Notes: a model not told the origin generated them from the letters alone. A DNA stretch of 64,000 bases from Mesorhizobium loti (GCF_013170705.1 NZ_CP033334.1:2767501-2831500); one strand, 5' to 3'. Counted from the stretch's first letter, positions 25,881-35,240 are shown. Translations and numbers: made by a program.

Positions 25881-26822
25881 ATGCGGATCGTCATCGCCGA
25901 TCCGCTTGCCTACAGTGCCCCCTTCGAGCGCGCGCTGCGCGCCGCGCTTCCCTCGGCGGACTTCGTCCGATGGCCCGACCTGGCGGATGGCGCCGAATAC
26001 GATCTCCTGGTCGCCTGGAATCTGCCGAAGGACATGACCGCGCTGCCACGGTCGCTGCGCGCGATCTTCTGTTTCGGCGCGGGAACGGATCAGCTTCTCC
26101 ACGATCCCCGCATTCCGCCGGACCTCCCGGTCGCACGCCTGCGGGATCAAGGTCAGGCCGAGCAATTGCTGGACTATGCGATGCACGCGGCTTTCGCGCG
26201 CCTGCTTGACGATGTTGTTGTCAGAGCGGATCAGCAGGCCCGCCTGTGGCGCCCGCCCGATCGCCAGAACCGGACCCGCGGGTCGCTGCGGATGGCCGTG
26301 CTTGGACTGGGTCCCCTCGGCCTGCATGTCGCGCGGGGGCTTTCGGACGCCGGCTTCCCGGTGTCCGCTTGGTCGAGAACCGCCCGTCGGATCGACGGCG
26401 TCGGTTGCCTGCACGGCGACGACGGGCTCGGCGCTTGCGTCGACGGCGCCGATGTCCTCGTCAATCTCCTGCCCTCGAGGCGCGAGACGAGGGGCATATT
26501 GTCGGACCGGCTGTTTTCCCGCCTCGCGCCCGGCGCTTACGTCGTCAATCTCGGCCGCGGCGACCACCTCGATGAGGAGGCGCTGCGCGCCGCGCTCGAT
26601 CAGGGACGGCTCGGCGCCGCGTGGCTGGATGTCTTTGCCGTCGAACCCCTGCCGCCCGAACACTGGTTCTGGCGGCACGACCGGGTCCGGCTGACGCCGC
26701 ATCGCGCCGGCCTGCCGACACCTCAGGGTGCCGCGGCGTCCATTGCCGCCGTCGCGACGGCGCTCGAACAGGGGCACGGCGTTCCGGAGCTGATCCGGCC
26801 TGGGAAGCTGGTTGAAAATTGA
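25881..26822 (+). CDS. D-2-hydroxyacid dehydrogenase, GhrA-like (glyoxylate/hydroxypyruvate reductase family)
   Basis: A 313-residue NAD(P)-dependent dehydrogenase with the nucleotide-binding GLGPLGLHVARGL, VNLLPSRRETRGIL, YVVNLGRGDHLDEEALRAAL carrying the conserved Arg, the EPLPPEHWFW segment and RLTPHRAG with the catalytic His. These features match the GhrA subfamily. It likely reduces a 2-keto acid (for example glyoxylate, hydroxypyruvate or an aldolase product) to the D-hydroxy acid or the reverse. Confidence 0.9.
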   Translation: MRIVIADPLAYSAPFERALRAALPSADFVRWPDLADGAEYDLLVAWNLPKDMTALPRSLRAIFCFGAGTDQLLHDPRIPPDLPVARLRDQGQAEQLLDYAMHAAFARLLDDVVVRADQQARLWRPPDRQNRTRGSLRMAVLGLGPLGLHVARGLSDAGFPVSAWSRTARRIDGVGCLHGDDGLGACVDGADVLVNLLPSRRETRGILSDRLFSRLAPGAYVVNLGRGDHLDEEALRAALDQGRLGAAWLDVFAVEPLPPEHWFWRHDRVRLTPHRAGLPTPQGAAASIAAVATALEQGHGVPELIRPGKLVEN

Positions 26823-26888
26823 GCCGATTTCGCAACTGCACAAAGATTATGCTTGACTCGAAATGTGCCTGAATGCCAGCATACCGCC

Positions 26889-27602
26889 ATGCTGAACTTG
26901 GGCACCTCACTCCTCGCGGATCAGAACGAGCGTCGAAACAGGATCTCGTCGAAGGCCTATGTCGAGTTGCGCGAGGCGATCATCACCGCGCGCGTCATGC
27001 CCGGCGCCAACTTCTCGGAAACGGATGTCGCGCAGTCGCTCGGCATCAGCCGCACCCCCGTGCACGAGGCGTTCACGCGGCTTTTCGACGAGGGTCTGAT
27101 CGAGATCTCACCCCAAACCGGAACCCGCGTCTCGCTGATTGACATGGCGCGCGTCCGCGAGGCGGTGTTCATCCGCTCCACGCTTGAAGGCGCGGTGATC
27201 GCCAACAGTGGTGTCAAGCCGGATCCGGCCTTGCTGGACGAGGTCGAGCTGTTGCTTCGGGCGCAGGAGCGTCTCGTCCTCGGCGATGACATGGGTGCCC
27301 TGCACCGCGCCGACATGGCCTTCCATGCAGGGCTGCTCGGCGCTTTCGCGCATCCTCGGGCTTGGACCGCATGCCAGCACGTTTCGGCCGACATGATGCG
27401 CGTCCAGTTCCTGATCGGCATGAAGCCGGATCACATCCGCTCGATCATCGCCGAGCACCGTGCCATTTTCGACAAGGTGCGGGCCGGCAACATGGCCGAA
27501 GCTGCGCTGCTGATGGCGGCGCACATCCGAAATGCCGATTTCGACCAGCTGAGCCTGGAGCGCGAACATAAGGAATTCTTCCGGACCGGAGACCTTCCGT
27601 GA
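26889..27602 (+). CDS. GntR family transcriptional regulator (FadR subfamily)
   Basis: A 237-residue regulator with a winged-helix domain (KAYVELREAIITARVMPG, FSETDVAQSLGISRTPVHEA) and an all-helical FCD ligand domain with the Asp/His metal positions in HRADMAFHAGLL and IIAEHRAIF. ATG 26889 is used; TTG at 26853 lies in a stretch that could be a promoter (TTGACT). Probably regulates the aldolase/dehydrogenase operon or the importer downstream. Confidence 0.9.
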   Translation: MLNLGTSLLADQNERRNRISSKAYVELREAIITARVMPGANFSETDVAQSLGISRTPVHEAFTRLFDEGLIEISPQTGTRVSLIDMARVREAVFIRSTLEGAVIANSGVKPDPALLDEVELLLRAQERLVLGDDMGALHRADMAFHAGLLGAFAHPRAWTACQHVSADMMRVQFLIGMKPDHIRSIIAEHRAIFDKVRAGNMAEAALLMAAHIRNADFDQLSLEREHKEFFRTGDLP

Positions 27603-27666
27603 GTGCCGCCGTCCTTCGCTCCCTCTCCATCGCGGAAGGCGCGCGCGATTTTTTTTGGCCCGTTTA

Positions 27667-27692
27667 TGAAACCGGTTTACTGAATCGGTTAT
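27667..27692 (+). promoter_or_regulatory. Putative LacI-family operator (palindrome AAACCGGTTT)
   Basis: AAACCGGTTT (27669-27678) is a perfect 10-bp palindrome with the central CG usual for LacI-family sites, immediately followed by a degenerate second copy GAATCGGTTAT. It lies about 45 bp before the chosen start of the LacI-type gene, consistent with autoregulation, and argues that the gene does not begin at the upstream GTG (27599). Confidence 0.5.
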
Positions 27693-27721
27693 CTGCACAT
27701 GTCTCGCGGGAGTGGAGCCGC

Positions 27722-28828
27722 TTGTCGGGAAGATTGAAGGTCACCATTCGTGACGTTGCGCGGGCCGCCGGCGTATCCGTCACATCCGTTTCCCGTTATC
27801 TGAACGGGCAGATCAGCCTGCCCGAGCCGACGGCGAGCCGTATCCAGCTGGCGGCGGAGCGCCTCGGCTATCACCCCAACGCGATCGCCCGCAGGCTCAG
27901 CAGCGGCAAGAGCGAGACACTCGGCCTCATCACCGCCGACATCGCCTATCCCCTGTTTGCCGAGATCGCCAGCGCGTCGGAGGCCGAGGCCGCGCGGCAT
28001 GGCTACAATCTCCTGATGTTCAACAGCCGGAACCTGGTGGAGAAGGAAGTCTCCTTCCTGTCGCGCATCGAGGACCGGCAGGTCGACGGCATCCTGCTCC
28101 TCACCAACCATCATGATGACGGGCGGCTGTTGCGGCGGATCAACGAGACCGGAAACGTCGTGCTTCTCGACGAGGACGTGCCGGGCGCGAAGGCGCCGCG
28201 CCTGTTCGCCGACAACGTCCATGGCGGCCTCCTGGCGACACGCCATCTGATATCGCGCGGCCATACCCGTATCGCCGCAATCGGCGGGCCGAAGGGGCTT
28301 CTCAGCACCGCCGAACGTCTCGACGGCTTCACGCGGGCGCTTGGCGAGGCTGGTCTTGATGTCGATCCCGCCCTTTTGAGATTCTGCGAATACGAGGAGG
28401 CGCCGGCCTCGATGGCGTTTCTCGACCTTCTGCGGCAGGACGAGCCGCCCACCGCGATCTTCACCTTCGGCGACATGCTGGCCACTGGCGCCATGCGGGC
28501 CGCGCGGCAGGCCGGGATCCGCATTCCGGACGACATTTCTCTCGTCAGCTTCGACGATATCCATAATGCGGACCTGCTGGCGCCGGCGCTGACCACCGTG
28601 CGTCAGTCGGCGGCCGAGTTCGGCACGCGCGGCGTCAACATGCTGCTCGATTTCATCGCCGGCAGGAAATCCGGAACGGCGATCGAAAGGGTCGGCGTCG
28701 AACTCGTCATACGCGGTTCGGTGGCGCCGCCGCACGGCCGTCCGTCAGGACGTTCGATAGTGCATACCGGCACTGGAGGCCCAGATGGGCTCCCGATGCC
28801 GGCCAGGGAGGAGAAGCAAGAAAACTAG
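27722..28828 (+). CDS. LacI family transcriptional regulator
   Basis: About 368 residues: N-terminal LacI HTH (KVTIRDVARAAGVSVTSVSR, followed by YLNGQ, then the hinge-helix region HPNAIARRLSSG) and a periplasmic-binding-protein-like sensor domain (LGLITADIAYPLFAEI, DNVHGGLLATRHLISRGH, VSFDDIHNADLLAPALTTV). The start is taken as TTG 27722, with GGAG nearby; the longer frame from GTG 27599 would carry 41 non-conserved residues and cover the operator-like palindrome. It may sense the compound imported by the system at 28860-33782. Confidence 0.9.
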   Translation: MSGRLKVTIRDVARAAGVSVTSVSRYLNGQISLPEPTASRIQLAAERLGYHPNAIARRLSSGKSETLGLITADIAYPLFAEIASASEAEAARHGYNLLMFNSRNLVEKEVSFLSRIEDRQVDGILLLTNHHDDGRLLRRINETGNVVLLDEDVPGAKAPRLFADNVHGGLLATRHLISRGHTRIAAIGGPKGLLSTAERLDGFTRALGEAGLDVDPALLRFCEYEEAPASMAFLDLLRQDEPPTAIFTFGDMLATGAMRAARQAGIRIPDDISLVSFDDIHNADLLAPALTTVRQSAAEFGTRGVNMLLDFIAGRKSGTAIERVGVELVIRGSVAPPHGRPSGRSIVHTGTGGPDGLPMPAREEKQEN

Positions 28829-28859
28829 TCGCTTCCACGGACGTGAAAGGGGAACACAC

Positions 28860-29963
28860 ATGTCCATCAATCGCTTTGGTCAAGACGCAGCGTTGATTGC
28901 GCTTGATAAGTTCAAAACTGGGAAGATCGATCGCCGAGGCTTCATCACCGCCATGGCCGGCCTTGGTATCTCAGTCGCGTTCAAGCCTGGGCGGGCCTCC
29001 GCCGCGGCCTCGGAAATCGTTGTCTGCAACTGGGGCGGGGCCGCTCTCGAAGCCTTCCAAAAGGCCTATGGCGCGCCCTTCAAGGCCAAGTCCGGCATGG
29101 AGGTCGTCATCGATGGCACCGGCCCGGCGACCGGCGCGATCCGCGCCATGGTCGATTCCAAGAATGTCACCTGGGATGCCACGGATGGCGGCATGACGGA
29201 CGCCGTCGTGCTCGGCAAGGGCGGTTACCTCGAGCCGATCGACTATTCCATCGTCGACAAGTCTCTTGTCGGCGAAGGGCTCTCGGCCGAGTTCGGCATC
29301 TGCAACTACACCTATTCCAATGTGCTGGCCTATGACGCCAAGAAGGTCGGCGCCACGGCCCCTTCGAGCTGGAACGACTTCTTCGATCTCGAAAAGTTTC
29401 CCGGCAAGCGCACCATGTGCAAATGGATCCAGGGGCAGCTCGAAGCCGTGCTGCTCGCCGACGGCGTTAAGCCTCAGGATATCTATCCGCTTGATGTCGA
29501 CCGCGCCTTCAAGAAGCTCGAACCGCTGCTGCCCAATCTGATTTTCTGGGAGTCGGGCGCGCAGAGCCAGCAGCTCTTCCGCGACGGCGAGGTGGTCATG
29601 GGCAATATCTGGCATACGCGCGCCAACCTGCTGCGCAAGGAAAACCCGGACTACACCTGGACCTGGAACCAGAACCTGATGTTCGCCAGCGCCTGGTCGG
29701 TGCCGAAGGGCAATCCCGCCGGCAAGAAGGTCTTCGACTTCATCAATTCGTCGATGGACCCGGAAGGCCAGGTGACGCTGTTGCGCCTCATGGGAAACGG
29801 ACCGTCGAACCCGAAGGCGCTGGCGCTGATGACCGACGAGGACAAGGCGGTCTATTCGCTGGCACCCGAGAACGCCAAGACAGGTCTGGCCGTCTCGGCG
29901 CAATACTATGCCGACAACGAGGCCGAACTGCAGAACAAGTTCCTCGACTTCATTTCGCGCTAA
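28860..29963 (+). CDS. Polyamine-type ABC transporter substrate-binding protein (Tat-exported)
   Basis: A 367-residue PotD/PotF-type binding protein. AGGGGA precedes ATG 28860. The leader DRRGFITAMAGLGISVAF has a twin-arginine motif followed by a weakly hydrophobic core, indicating Tat export. Mature features include SEIVVCNWGGAALEAFQKAY, the WIQGQLEAVLLADGV region and GNIWHTRANLLRKE. This family binds cationic amines, polyamines, amino-acid derivatives or betaines. A strong hairpin follows the stop. Downstream permeases, ATPase and guanidine-type enzyme genes suggest a guanidino or amine ligand. Confidence 0.92.
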   Translation: MSINRFGQDAALIALDKFKTGKIDRRGFITAMAGLGISVAFKPGRASAAASEIVVCNWGGAALEAFQKAYGAPFKAKSGMEVVIDGTGPATGAIRAMVDSKNVTWDATDGGMTDAVVLGKGGYLEPIDYSIVDKSLVGEGLSAEFGICNYTYSNVLAYDAKKVGATAPSSWNDFFDLEKFPGKRTMCKWIQGQLEAVLLADGVKPQDIYPLDVDRAFKKLEPLLPNLIFWESGAQSQQLFRDGEVVMGNIWHTRANLLRKENPDYTWTWNQNLMFASAWSVPKGNPAGKKVFDFINSSMDPEGQVTLLRLMGNGPSNPKALALMTDEDKAVYSLAPENAKTGLAVSAQYYADNEAELQNKFLDFISR

Positions 29964-29972
29964 CCATTGGAG

Positions 29973-30001
29973 ACCACCACCGGCCATCGGCCGGTGGTGG
30001 T
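29973..30001 (+). repeat. Perfect 13-bp hairpin between binding protein and permease genes
   Basis: ACCACCACCGGCC (29973-29985) pairs perfectly with GGCCGGTGGTGGT (29989-30001) around a 3-nt loop. No T run follows, so it is more likely an mRNA-stabilising or processing hairpin, which would protect the binding-protein message, than a terminator. Confidence 0.75.
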
Positions 30002-30011
30002 TCGAAAGACC

Positions 30012-30851
30012 ATGACGTCATTCCAGCGTTGGGCCTTCTGCCTGACGGTGCCGGCGGCGCTTTTGACCCTGTGTCTCTACGTGCTGCCCATCCTTCAGGT
30101 GCTGGCGCTCAGTTTCACCGAGCCGACCTTCGGCATCGGCAATTACGTGGCTCTGTTTCAGAATGCCGCGATTGGCCGCGTCGTGCGCACGACCGTCTTC
30201 GTCTCGGCGGTGACGACCGCGCTTACGATCGTCATGAGCTATGCCGTCGCCTTCGCGCTGGTCCACATGCCGCCGGCGCAGCGCCGCGTCGCCCTGTTCA
30301 TGGTCATGGTGCCGTTCTGGATATCGGTGCTGGTGCGCGCCTTTGCCTGGATCACCATCCTGCGCCGCAACGGCGTGCTCAATTCGGCCCTTGTGGGCAG
30401 CGGAGCCGTCGGTGAACCTCTCGAACTGGTCTACAACCAGTTCGGCGTCATCGTCGGCATGGTCCATTACATGATGCCCTTCGCCATCATGCTGCTCTAC
30501 GCGAACCTCTCGGAGATCGACCACAGGATCATCCAGGCGGCGCGATCACTCGGCGCGCGCCCGGTCACCATCTTCTTTCGCGTCTGGGTGCCGCTCAGCA
30601 TGCCCGGCCTGGCAATCGCCAGCCTGTTCATCGTCATCTTCTCGCTCGGCTTCCTCGTCACCCCGGCGATCCTTGGCGCCGGCAGGGTGCTGATGGTCGC
30701 CGAGTACATCTCCGTGCAGATATCCTCGACCCTGCGCTGGGGCGTGGCGACGGCACTGTCGACGATGCTCCTGCTCGTCGTCGGCGCCCTCATCGCGCTG
30801 GCGATGCGCAGCCCGGCGTTGCGCGCCGCCTTCGAAGGCGGCCGCAAATGA
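30012..30851 (+). CDS. Polyamine-type ABC transporter permease (PotB-like)
   Basis: A 279-residue inner-membrane permease with about six spans and the EAA-loop IIQAARSLGARPVTIFFRVW. The ATG at 30012 is chosen because the longer frame from TTG 29967 would be translated through the strong hairpin. It ends with a four-base overlap (ATGA) with the second permease gene, implying coupled synthesis of the heterodimer. Confidence 0.92.
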   Translation: MTSFQRWAFCLTVPAALLTLCLYVLPILQVLALSFTEPTFGIGNYVALFQNAAIGRVVRTTVFVSAVTTALTIVMSYAVAFALVHMPPAQRRVALFMVMVPFWISVLVRAFAWITILRRNGVLNSALVGSGAVGEPLELVYNQFGVIVGMVHYMMPFAIMLLYANLSEIDHRIIQAARSLGARPVTIFFRVWVPLSMPGLAIASLFIVIFSLGFLVTPAILGAGRVLMVAEYISVQISSTLRWGVATALSTMLLLVVGALIALAMRSPALRAAFEGGRK

Positions 30852-31657
30852 CGCCACGCACCCGCCGTCTGCTCGAACGCGCGCTGCCGAAGCTCTTGGC
30901 CTGGCTGCTGCTCGCCTTCCTGTTCGTTCCGGTGCTCGTGGTCATTCCCGTGGCGTTGACCGACCGGGACTATCTGTCGCTGCCCAACAACGGCATTTCC
31001 TTCGACCATTTCGCGGCCCTGGCCAACTGGCGCGCGGGCTGGATGCCCAGCATCCTCACCAGCCTCGGCATCGCCGTGGCCTCAAGCATCGTCGCGACCG
31101 GCGTTTCGGCGGCGTTCGCCATGGGCGCATGGGTCTATGTCGGACGCTGGCCGACGATCCTGCGCATTGTCCTGCTTTCGCCGCTGATCGTGCCGCCGAT
31201 CATCTATGCGGTCGGCATGGTGCGCCTGTGGTCGAAGCTGGGCCTTCTCGACACATGGCTTGGCGTCACCATCGTCCATGTGATCCTGGCGATACCGCTC
31301 GCCGTGCTGGCGATAGGCGCTTCGCTGTCGAACCTCGATCCGCGTCTGGTGCAGGCGGCCCGCTCGCTCGGCGCGCGCCCGGCGACGATCTTCGGGCGCG
31401 TGATCCTGCCCAACATAGTGCCGGGCACGGTCGCCGGGGCGATCCTCGCCTTCATCGTCTCCTGGGACGAGATCACCGTGACGCTCTTCATCACCAGCCG
31501 CGGCATCGTCACCCTGCCGCGCAAGATCTGGACGAGCATCGCCGATGCCGTCGATCCCGCGCTGGCCGCGATCGCTACCGTCATGCTGGCGGTCACCATC
31601 GTCGGCCTCATCCTGCGCATGACCGTCTGGGAACGTATCGCCCAGCGCCGGTCATGA
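30848..31657 (+). CDS. Polyamine-type ABC transporter permease (PotC-like)
   Basis: A 269-residue permease: FVPVLVVIPVALTDRDYLSL at the first span, the EAA-type loop LVQAARSLGARPATIFGRVI and FIVSWDEITVTLFITS near the C-terminus, the last being typical of PotC/PotI-like partners. It forms the channel with the gene product at 30012. Confidence 0.93.
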   Translation: MTPRTRRLLERALPKLLAWLLLAFLFVPVLVVIPVALTDRDYLSLPNNGISFDHFAALANWRAGWMPSILTSLGIAVASSIVATGVSAAFAMGAWVYVGRWPTILRIVLLSPLIVPPIIYAVGMVRLWSKLGLLDTWLGVTIVHVILAIPLAVLAIGASLSNLDPRLVQAARSLGARPATIFGRVILPNIVPGTVAGAILAFIVSWDEITVTLFITSRGIVTLPRKIWTSIADAVDPALAAIATVMLAVTIVGLILRMTVWERIAQRRS

Positions 31658-31703
31658 CACGACCTTCAATCGCTTCGCTTGTTTCAGAAAGGAAATCGAA
31701 GAC

Positions 31704-32723
31704 ATGACTGCCCACAGCGCCGCAATGAGCGAGCACGAATACCGCGAGGCCAAGTTCTTTCAGACCTTCGGTTCCGTCCCGACGCCGGCTTTCCACGACC
31801 CGCAAGAGCAGACCCGCGTCTGGGGCCGGCCCTGGGGTTGCACCAATGATGTCGGCAAGCTGCGCGCCGTGCTGATGCACCGGCCTGGAGAGGAGATCAA
31901 TGTCGTCGACAAGAACAAGCCCATGCCCGAGATCGGCGGTTTCGGCGATCCGGAAAAAGGCTGGTACTTCATGGGCAAGACGCCGCCGGATCTCGCCGCC
32001 ATGCAGGCGGCGCACGATAGCTTCACCAAGCTGTTGCGCTCCGAGGGCGTCGACGTCATCCTTACCGAGAAGGCAGCTCCCGGCGCTCTCAAGTCGACCT
32101 TCTGCCGCGACAGCGTCATCGGCGTGAAGGGCGGGGCGATCGTCACCCGCCTTGCCCGCCGGGCGCGCCGCGGCGAGGAACTGATGGTCACCCAGGCGCT
32201 CGCCAGGGCCGGCTGCCCGATCCTCGGCACGCTGCATGGCGAAGCGGTGTTCGAAGGCGGTGGGTTCGCGCTCCTCGACGACAAGACTGCCGTCTGCTCG
32301 GTCTCCGTCGCCTGCAACGCCGAGGGCGTGCGGCAGGTCGAGATGATCCTCAACAGCCTGGGCGTCGAGCTGATCAAGGTGCCGATGCCCGGCTATCGCA
32401 TCCACATCGACGGCAGCTTCATGATGATCGACAAGGAGACGGCGATCATCAACATCAACGAACTGCCCTATGTCTTCATCGACTACCTCAACAAGCGCGG
32501 CATGAAGCTGATCGAACTCCCGCCGGAAGACAACGCCTTCTCGCTCAACTGCCTGGCGATCGCACCGGGTCGGGTCGTCATGCACGCCACCCGCACGCCG
32601 CGCCTGGCCGACCGGCTCGACGCCGCCGGCATCGAGATCCTGACGCTGGACTATGAATGTATCGAACTGAACGGCGGCGGCATTCACTGCTCGACAGGTC
32701 CGCTTGCCCGGGACCCGATCTGA
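31704..32723 (+). CDS. Arginine deiminase/amidinotransferase superfamily protein (guanidine-modifying)
   Basis: A 339-residue protein of the beta/alpha-propeller superfamily that includes arginine deiminase, dimethylarginine dimethylaminohydrolase and amidinotransferases. Recognisable elements are FCRDSVIGVKGG, EAVFEGGGFALLDD (the Glu/Asp guanidine-binding region), YRIHIDGSFMMID with the catalytic His, and ELNGGGIHCSTGPLARD carrying the C-terminal nucleophilic Cys. It would hydrolyse or transfer a guanidine/amidine group in the cytoplasm. AAGGAA lies 9 nt before the ATG. It is embedded among ABC transporter genes, so its substrate is probably the imported compound. Confidence 0.85.
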   Translation: MTAHSAAMSEHEYREAKFFQTFGSVPTPAFHDPQEQTRVWGRPWGCTNDVGKLRAVLMHRPGEEINVVDKNKPMPEIGGFGDPEKGWYFMGKTPPDLAAMQAAHDSFTKLLRSEGVDVILTEKAAPGALKSTFCRDSVIGVKGGAIVTRLARRARRGEELMVTQALARAGCPILGTLHGEAVFEGGGFALLDDKTAVCSVSVACNAEGVRQVEMILNSLGVELIKVPMPGYRIHIDGSFMMIDKETAIININELPYVFIDYLNKRGMKLIELPPEDNAFSLNCLAIAPGRVVMHATRTPRLADRLDAAGIEILTLDYECIELNGGGIHCSTGPLARDPI

Positions 32724-33782
32724 ATGTCCTTTCTCGACGTCCGAAACCTCCGCAAGGCCTACGGTTCGGCCGTCGCGCTCGACGGCATCGATCTGTCGAT
32801 CGAGGCGGGGGAGTTCGTAACCTTGCTCGGCCCTTCGGGGTCTGGCAAGACCACGCTGCTGATGTCGGTCGCCGGGTTCACCAAGCCGGACGACGGCGCC
32901 ATCCTGCTGGATGGCGTCGACATCACGCGCGTCGATCCGGAGGACAGGAATTTCGGACTGGTCTTCCAGGGCTATGCGCTGTTTCCCCACCTGAACGCCG
33001 CGGACAACATCGCCTTCCCCTTGAAGGTCCGCAAATGGGACAAGGCCAGGATCGCCGCGAGGGTGGAGGAGATCCTCAATCTCGTCGGCCTGGACAGGCT
33101 GGCCGCGCGCAAGCCGCGTGAATTGTCGGGCGGTCAGCAGCAGCGCGTGGCGATCGGCCGCGCGCTGGCCTTCGGCCCGAAGATTCTGCTGCTCGACGAA
33201 CCGCTATCGGCGCTCGACCGTACGCTGCGCGACACCATGCAACGCGAACTCAAACGGCTTCATCGGCAGACCGGTGTGACCTTCGTCTATGTTACCCATG
33301 ACCAGGAGGAAGCCTATGCCATGTCGGACCGCATAGCCGTCTTCCACAATGGCGCGATCGTTCAGGTCGGCACCCCGCGTGACATATACCGCGCGCCCGC
33401 CTCGCGCTTCGTCGCGGGCTTCCTCGGCGGCAACAACATCGTTTCGGCGCGCGCCGTCGATGGCGGCATCGAGCTGTTCGGAAGCCGGGTGCCGATGCCC
33501 GGTGGCTACGACGCGTCTCGGCATGGCCGATCGGCGCTGACGGTCTGGATGCGTCCGGAGGCCATAGCCATCGGCGAGCCGCTCCACGGGGCCATTGCCT
33601 TTCCCGCCATTGTCGCCGACATCTCCTTCGTCGGCTCGTCCGAGCGCATGACCATGTCCACGCTGGACGGCCAGGAACTCCTGGTCCTGGCATCCTCGGC
33701 GACGGCGCGCGGCATCGTTGCCGGCGACAAGGTCACCTGCAGCGTGCTGCCCTCCAGCATCGGCTTTCTTGCCGATGAATGA
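32724..33782 (+). CDS. Polyamine-type ABC transporter ATP-binding protein (PotA-like)
   Basis: A 352-residue ATPase with GPSGSGKTT, FQGYALFPHLNA, LSGGQQQRVAIGRAL, ILLLDEPLSALD and YVTHDQEEAYAMS, and a TOBE-type C-terminal domain. The ATG follows the preceding stop codon without a gap, suggesting translational coupling to the guanidine-type enzyme. It completes the importer of 28860-31657. Confidence 0.95.
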   Translation: MSFLDVRNLRKAYGSAVALDGIDLSIEAGEFVTLLGPSGSGKTTLLMSVAGFTKPDDGAILLDGVDITRVDPEDRNFGLVFQGYALFPHLNAADNIAFPLKVRKWDKARIAARVEEILNLVGLDRLAARKPRELSGGQQQRVAIGRALAFGPKILLLDEPLSALDRTLRDTMQRELKRLHRQTGVTFVYVTHDQEEAYAMSDRIAVFHNGAIVQVGTPRDIYRAPASRFVAGFLGGNNIVSARAVDGGIELFGSRVPMPGGYDASRHGRSALTVWMRPEAIAIGEPLHGAIAFPAIVADISFVGSSERMTMSTLDGQELLVLASSATARGIVAGDKVTCSVLPSSIGFLADE

Positions 33783-33875
33783 CGTGCCGGCAAACAGGAC
33801 GGCATCCGTCGCCGTCGCATCCAACTGACGATCGGCTTCAGCCGAAAATCCGCATTTCCTGACAGATTGAGAGAC

Positions 33876-35240
33876 ATGATGAGCATTAGCCTTCGCACCG
33901 TCGACATTCCCGATTTCGGCATCCCCGTCGAGCGCCCTGCCATTCCGCCAGCGACCTATGAGGCCCGTTGCGCCAAGGCGCTCGATCGCGCCGGCACGGA
34001 CTGGCTCGCCGTCTATGCCGATCGCGAGCATGCCGCCAACATCGCCTTCCTGACCGGTTTCGAGCCGCGTTTCGAGGAGGCGATCCTGCTGCTCGGCAAA
34101 TCGGGCCAGCGCATCGTCGTCACCGGCAACGAGAACCTCGGCTATACGCCTGTCGCCGGACTGCCTGGCATCATCACAATGCTGGCGCAGTCCCTGAGCC
34201 TGATGGCGCAGGACCGCATGCAGAAGCCGGACCTCGTGGCCGTGCTGCGCGAGGCCGGCATCACGGCGGGCGACAGTGTCGGCCTGGTCGGTTGGAAATA
34301 TCTCGAAAAGAAGGAATGGTCCGCGCCACGCCCCACTTTCTTCGTGCCGGCCTTCATCGTCGACGCGATCGCATTGATCGTGTCCGCCTCGTCGATCGCC
34401 GATGCGACGGCGGTGCTCATGCATCAGACGGAAGGGCTGCGCGCCGTCGTCGATGCCGATCAGATCGCCGAGGCCGAATGGGGCGCGGCCCGGTCTTCAA
34501 TCGCGGTGTGGCGTATCTTGAGCGGCTTCACGCTCGGAGACACCGAACTGACCGCGGCCTCGCGCATGGGGTATGCTGGCGAGCCGATGAACTGCCATCC
34601 GATGTTCGCGACCAATGATGCGTCCGGCCAGGTGATCGGCCTGCGCGGTCCCACGGCGCGCGTGCCCGGCCGTGGCGACGGCGTCACCACGGCGGTTGGC
34701 TACTGGGGCGGACTGACGGCCCGAGCCGGCCTGATCGCTGAGCATGACGACGCATTTCTGGACGTGGCCAAGGCCTATTTCCGCGGCCTCATCGCCTGGT
34801 ATGAGGCGGCCGGCATCGGCGCCGAGGGCGGCGCGATCCATGAGGCCGTGATTTCGACCCTGGCGGCGGACAAGCTGCGCCCCGCCCTTAATCCCGGCCA
34901 TCTCGTCGGCCTCGACGAGTGGATGAATTCCCCGATCCGGCCCGGCTCGACAGAACGCATCGTCTCCGGCATGCCGTTCCAGGTCGACATCATACCCGTG
35001 CCGATGCCCGATGGATGGACGCTCAATTGCGAGGATGCGGTGACTTTCGCCGATGTCGGCTTGCGTGCCGAGATCGCACACCGCCACCCGGCGCTGTCGA
35101 AGAGGTTCGAGGCACGCCGCCGGTTTGTCGCCGAGCGGATCGGCATCACGGTGAAGGAGGATATCCTGCTGCTGTCCGCCATCCCGCTCTGTCTGCCGCC
35201 CTTCTGGCTTACCAGCGGCAAACTTCTAGGCCGCGACTGA
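33876..35240 (+). CDS. Creatinase/M24 aminopeptidase-fold protein lacking canonical metal ligands
   Basis: A 454-residue protein with a creatinase-type N-terminal domain (YEARCAKALDRAGTDWLAVY, NIAFLTGFEPRFEEAILLL) and a C-terminal pita-bread domain. Where M24 metallopeptidases have GYxxDxTRT the sequence reads GYWGGLTARAG near residue 274, so the first Asp ligand is missing, and HLVGLDEWMNSP and CEDAVTFADVGL replace the usual His/Glu motifs. This recalls metal-independent creatinase rather than a dipeptidase. Last gene of the cluster; in context it may hydrolyse a guanidino or ureido compound. The exact activity is not predictable from sequence alone. Confidence 0.75.
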   Translation: MMSISLRTVDIPDFGIPVERPAIPPATYEARCAKALDRAGTDWLAVYADREHAANIAFLTGFEPRFEEAILLLGKSGQRIVVTGNENLGYTPVAGLPGIITMLAQSLSLMAQDRMQKPDLVAVLREAGITAGDSVGLVGWKYLEKKEWSAPRPTFFVPAFIVDAIALIVSASSIADATAVLMHQTEGLRAVVDADQIAEAEWGAARSSIAVWRILSGFTLGDTELTAASRMGYAGEPMNCHPMFATNDASGQVIGLRGPTARVPGRGDGVTTAVGYWGGLTARAGLIAEHDDAFLDVAKAYFRGLIAWYEAAGIGAEGGAIHEAVISTLAADKLRPALNPGHLVGLDEWMNSPIRPGSTERIVSGMPFQVDIIPVPMPDGWTLNCEDAVTFADVGLRAEIAHRHPALSKRFEARRRFVAERIGITVKEDILLLSAIPLCLPPFWLTSGKLLGRD

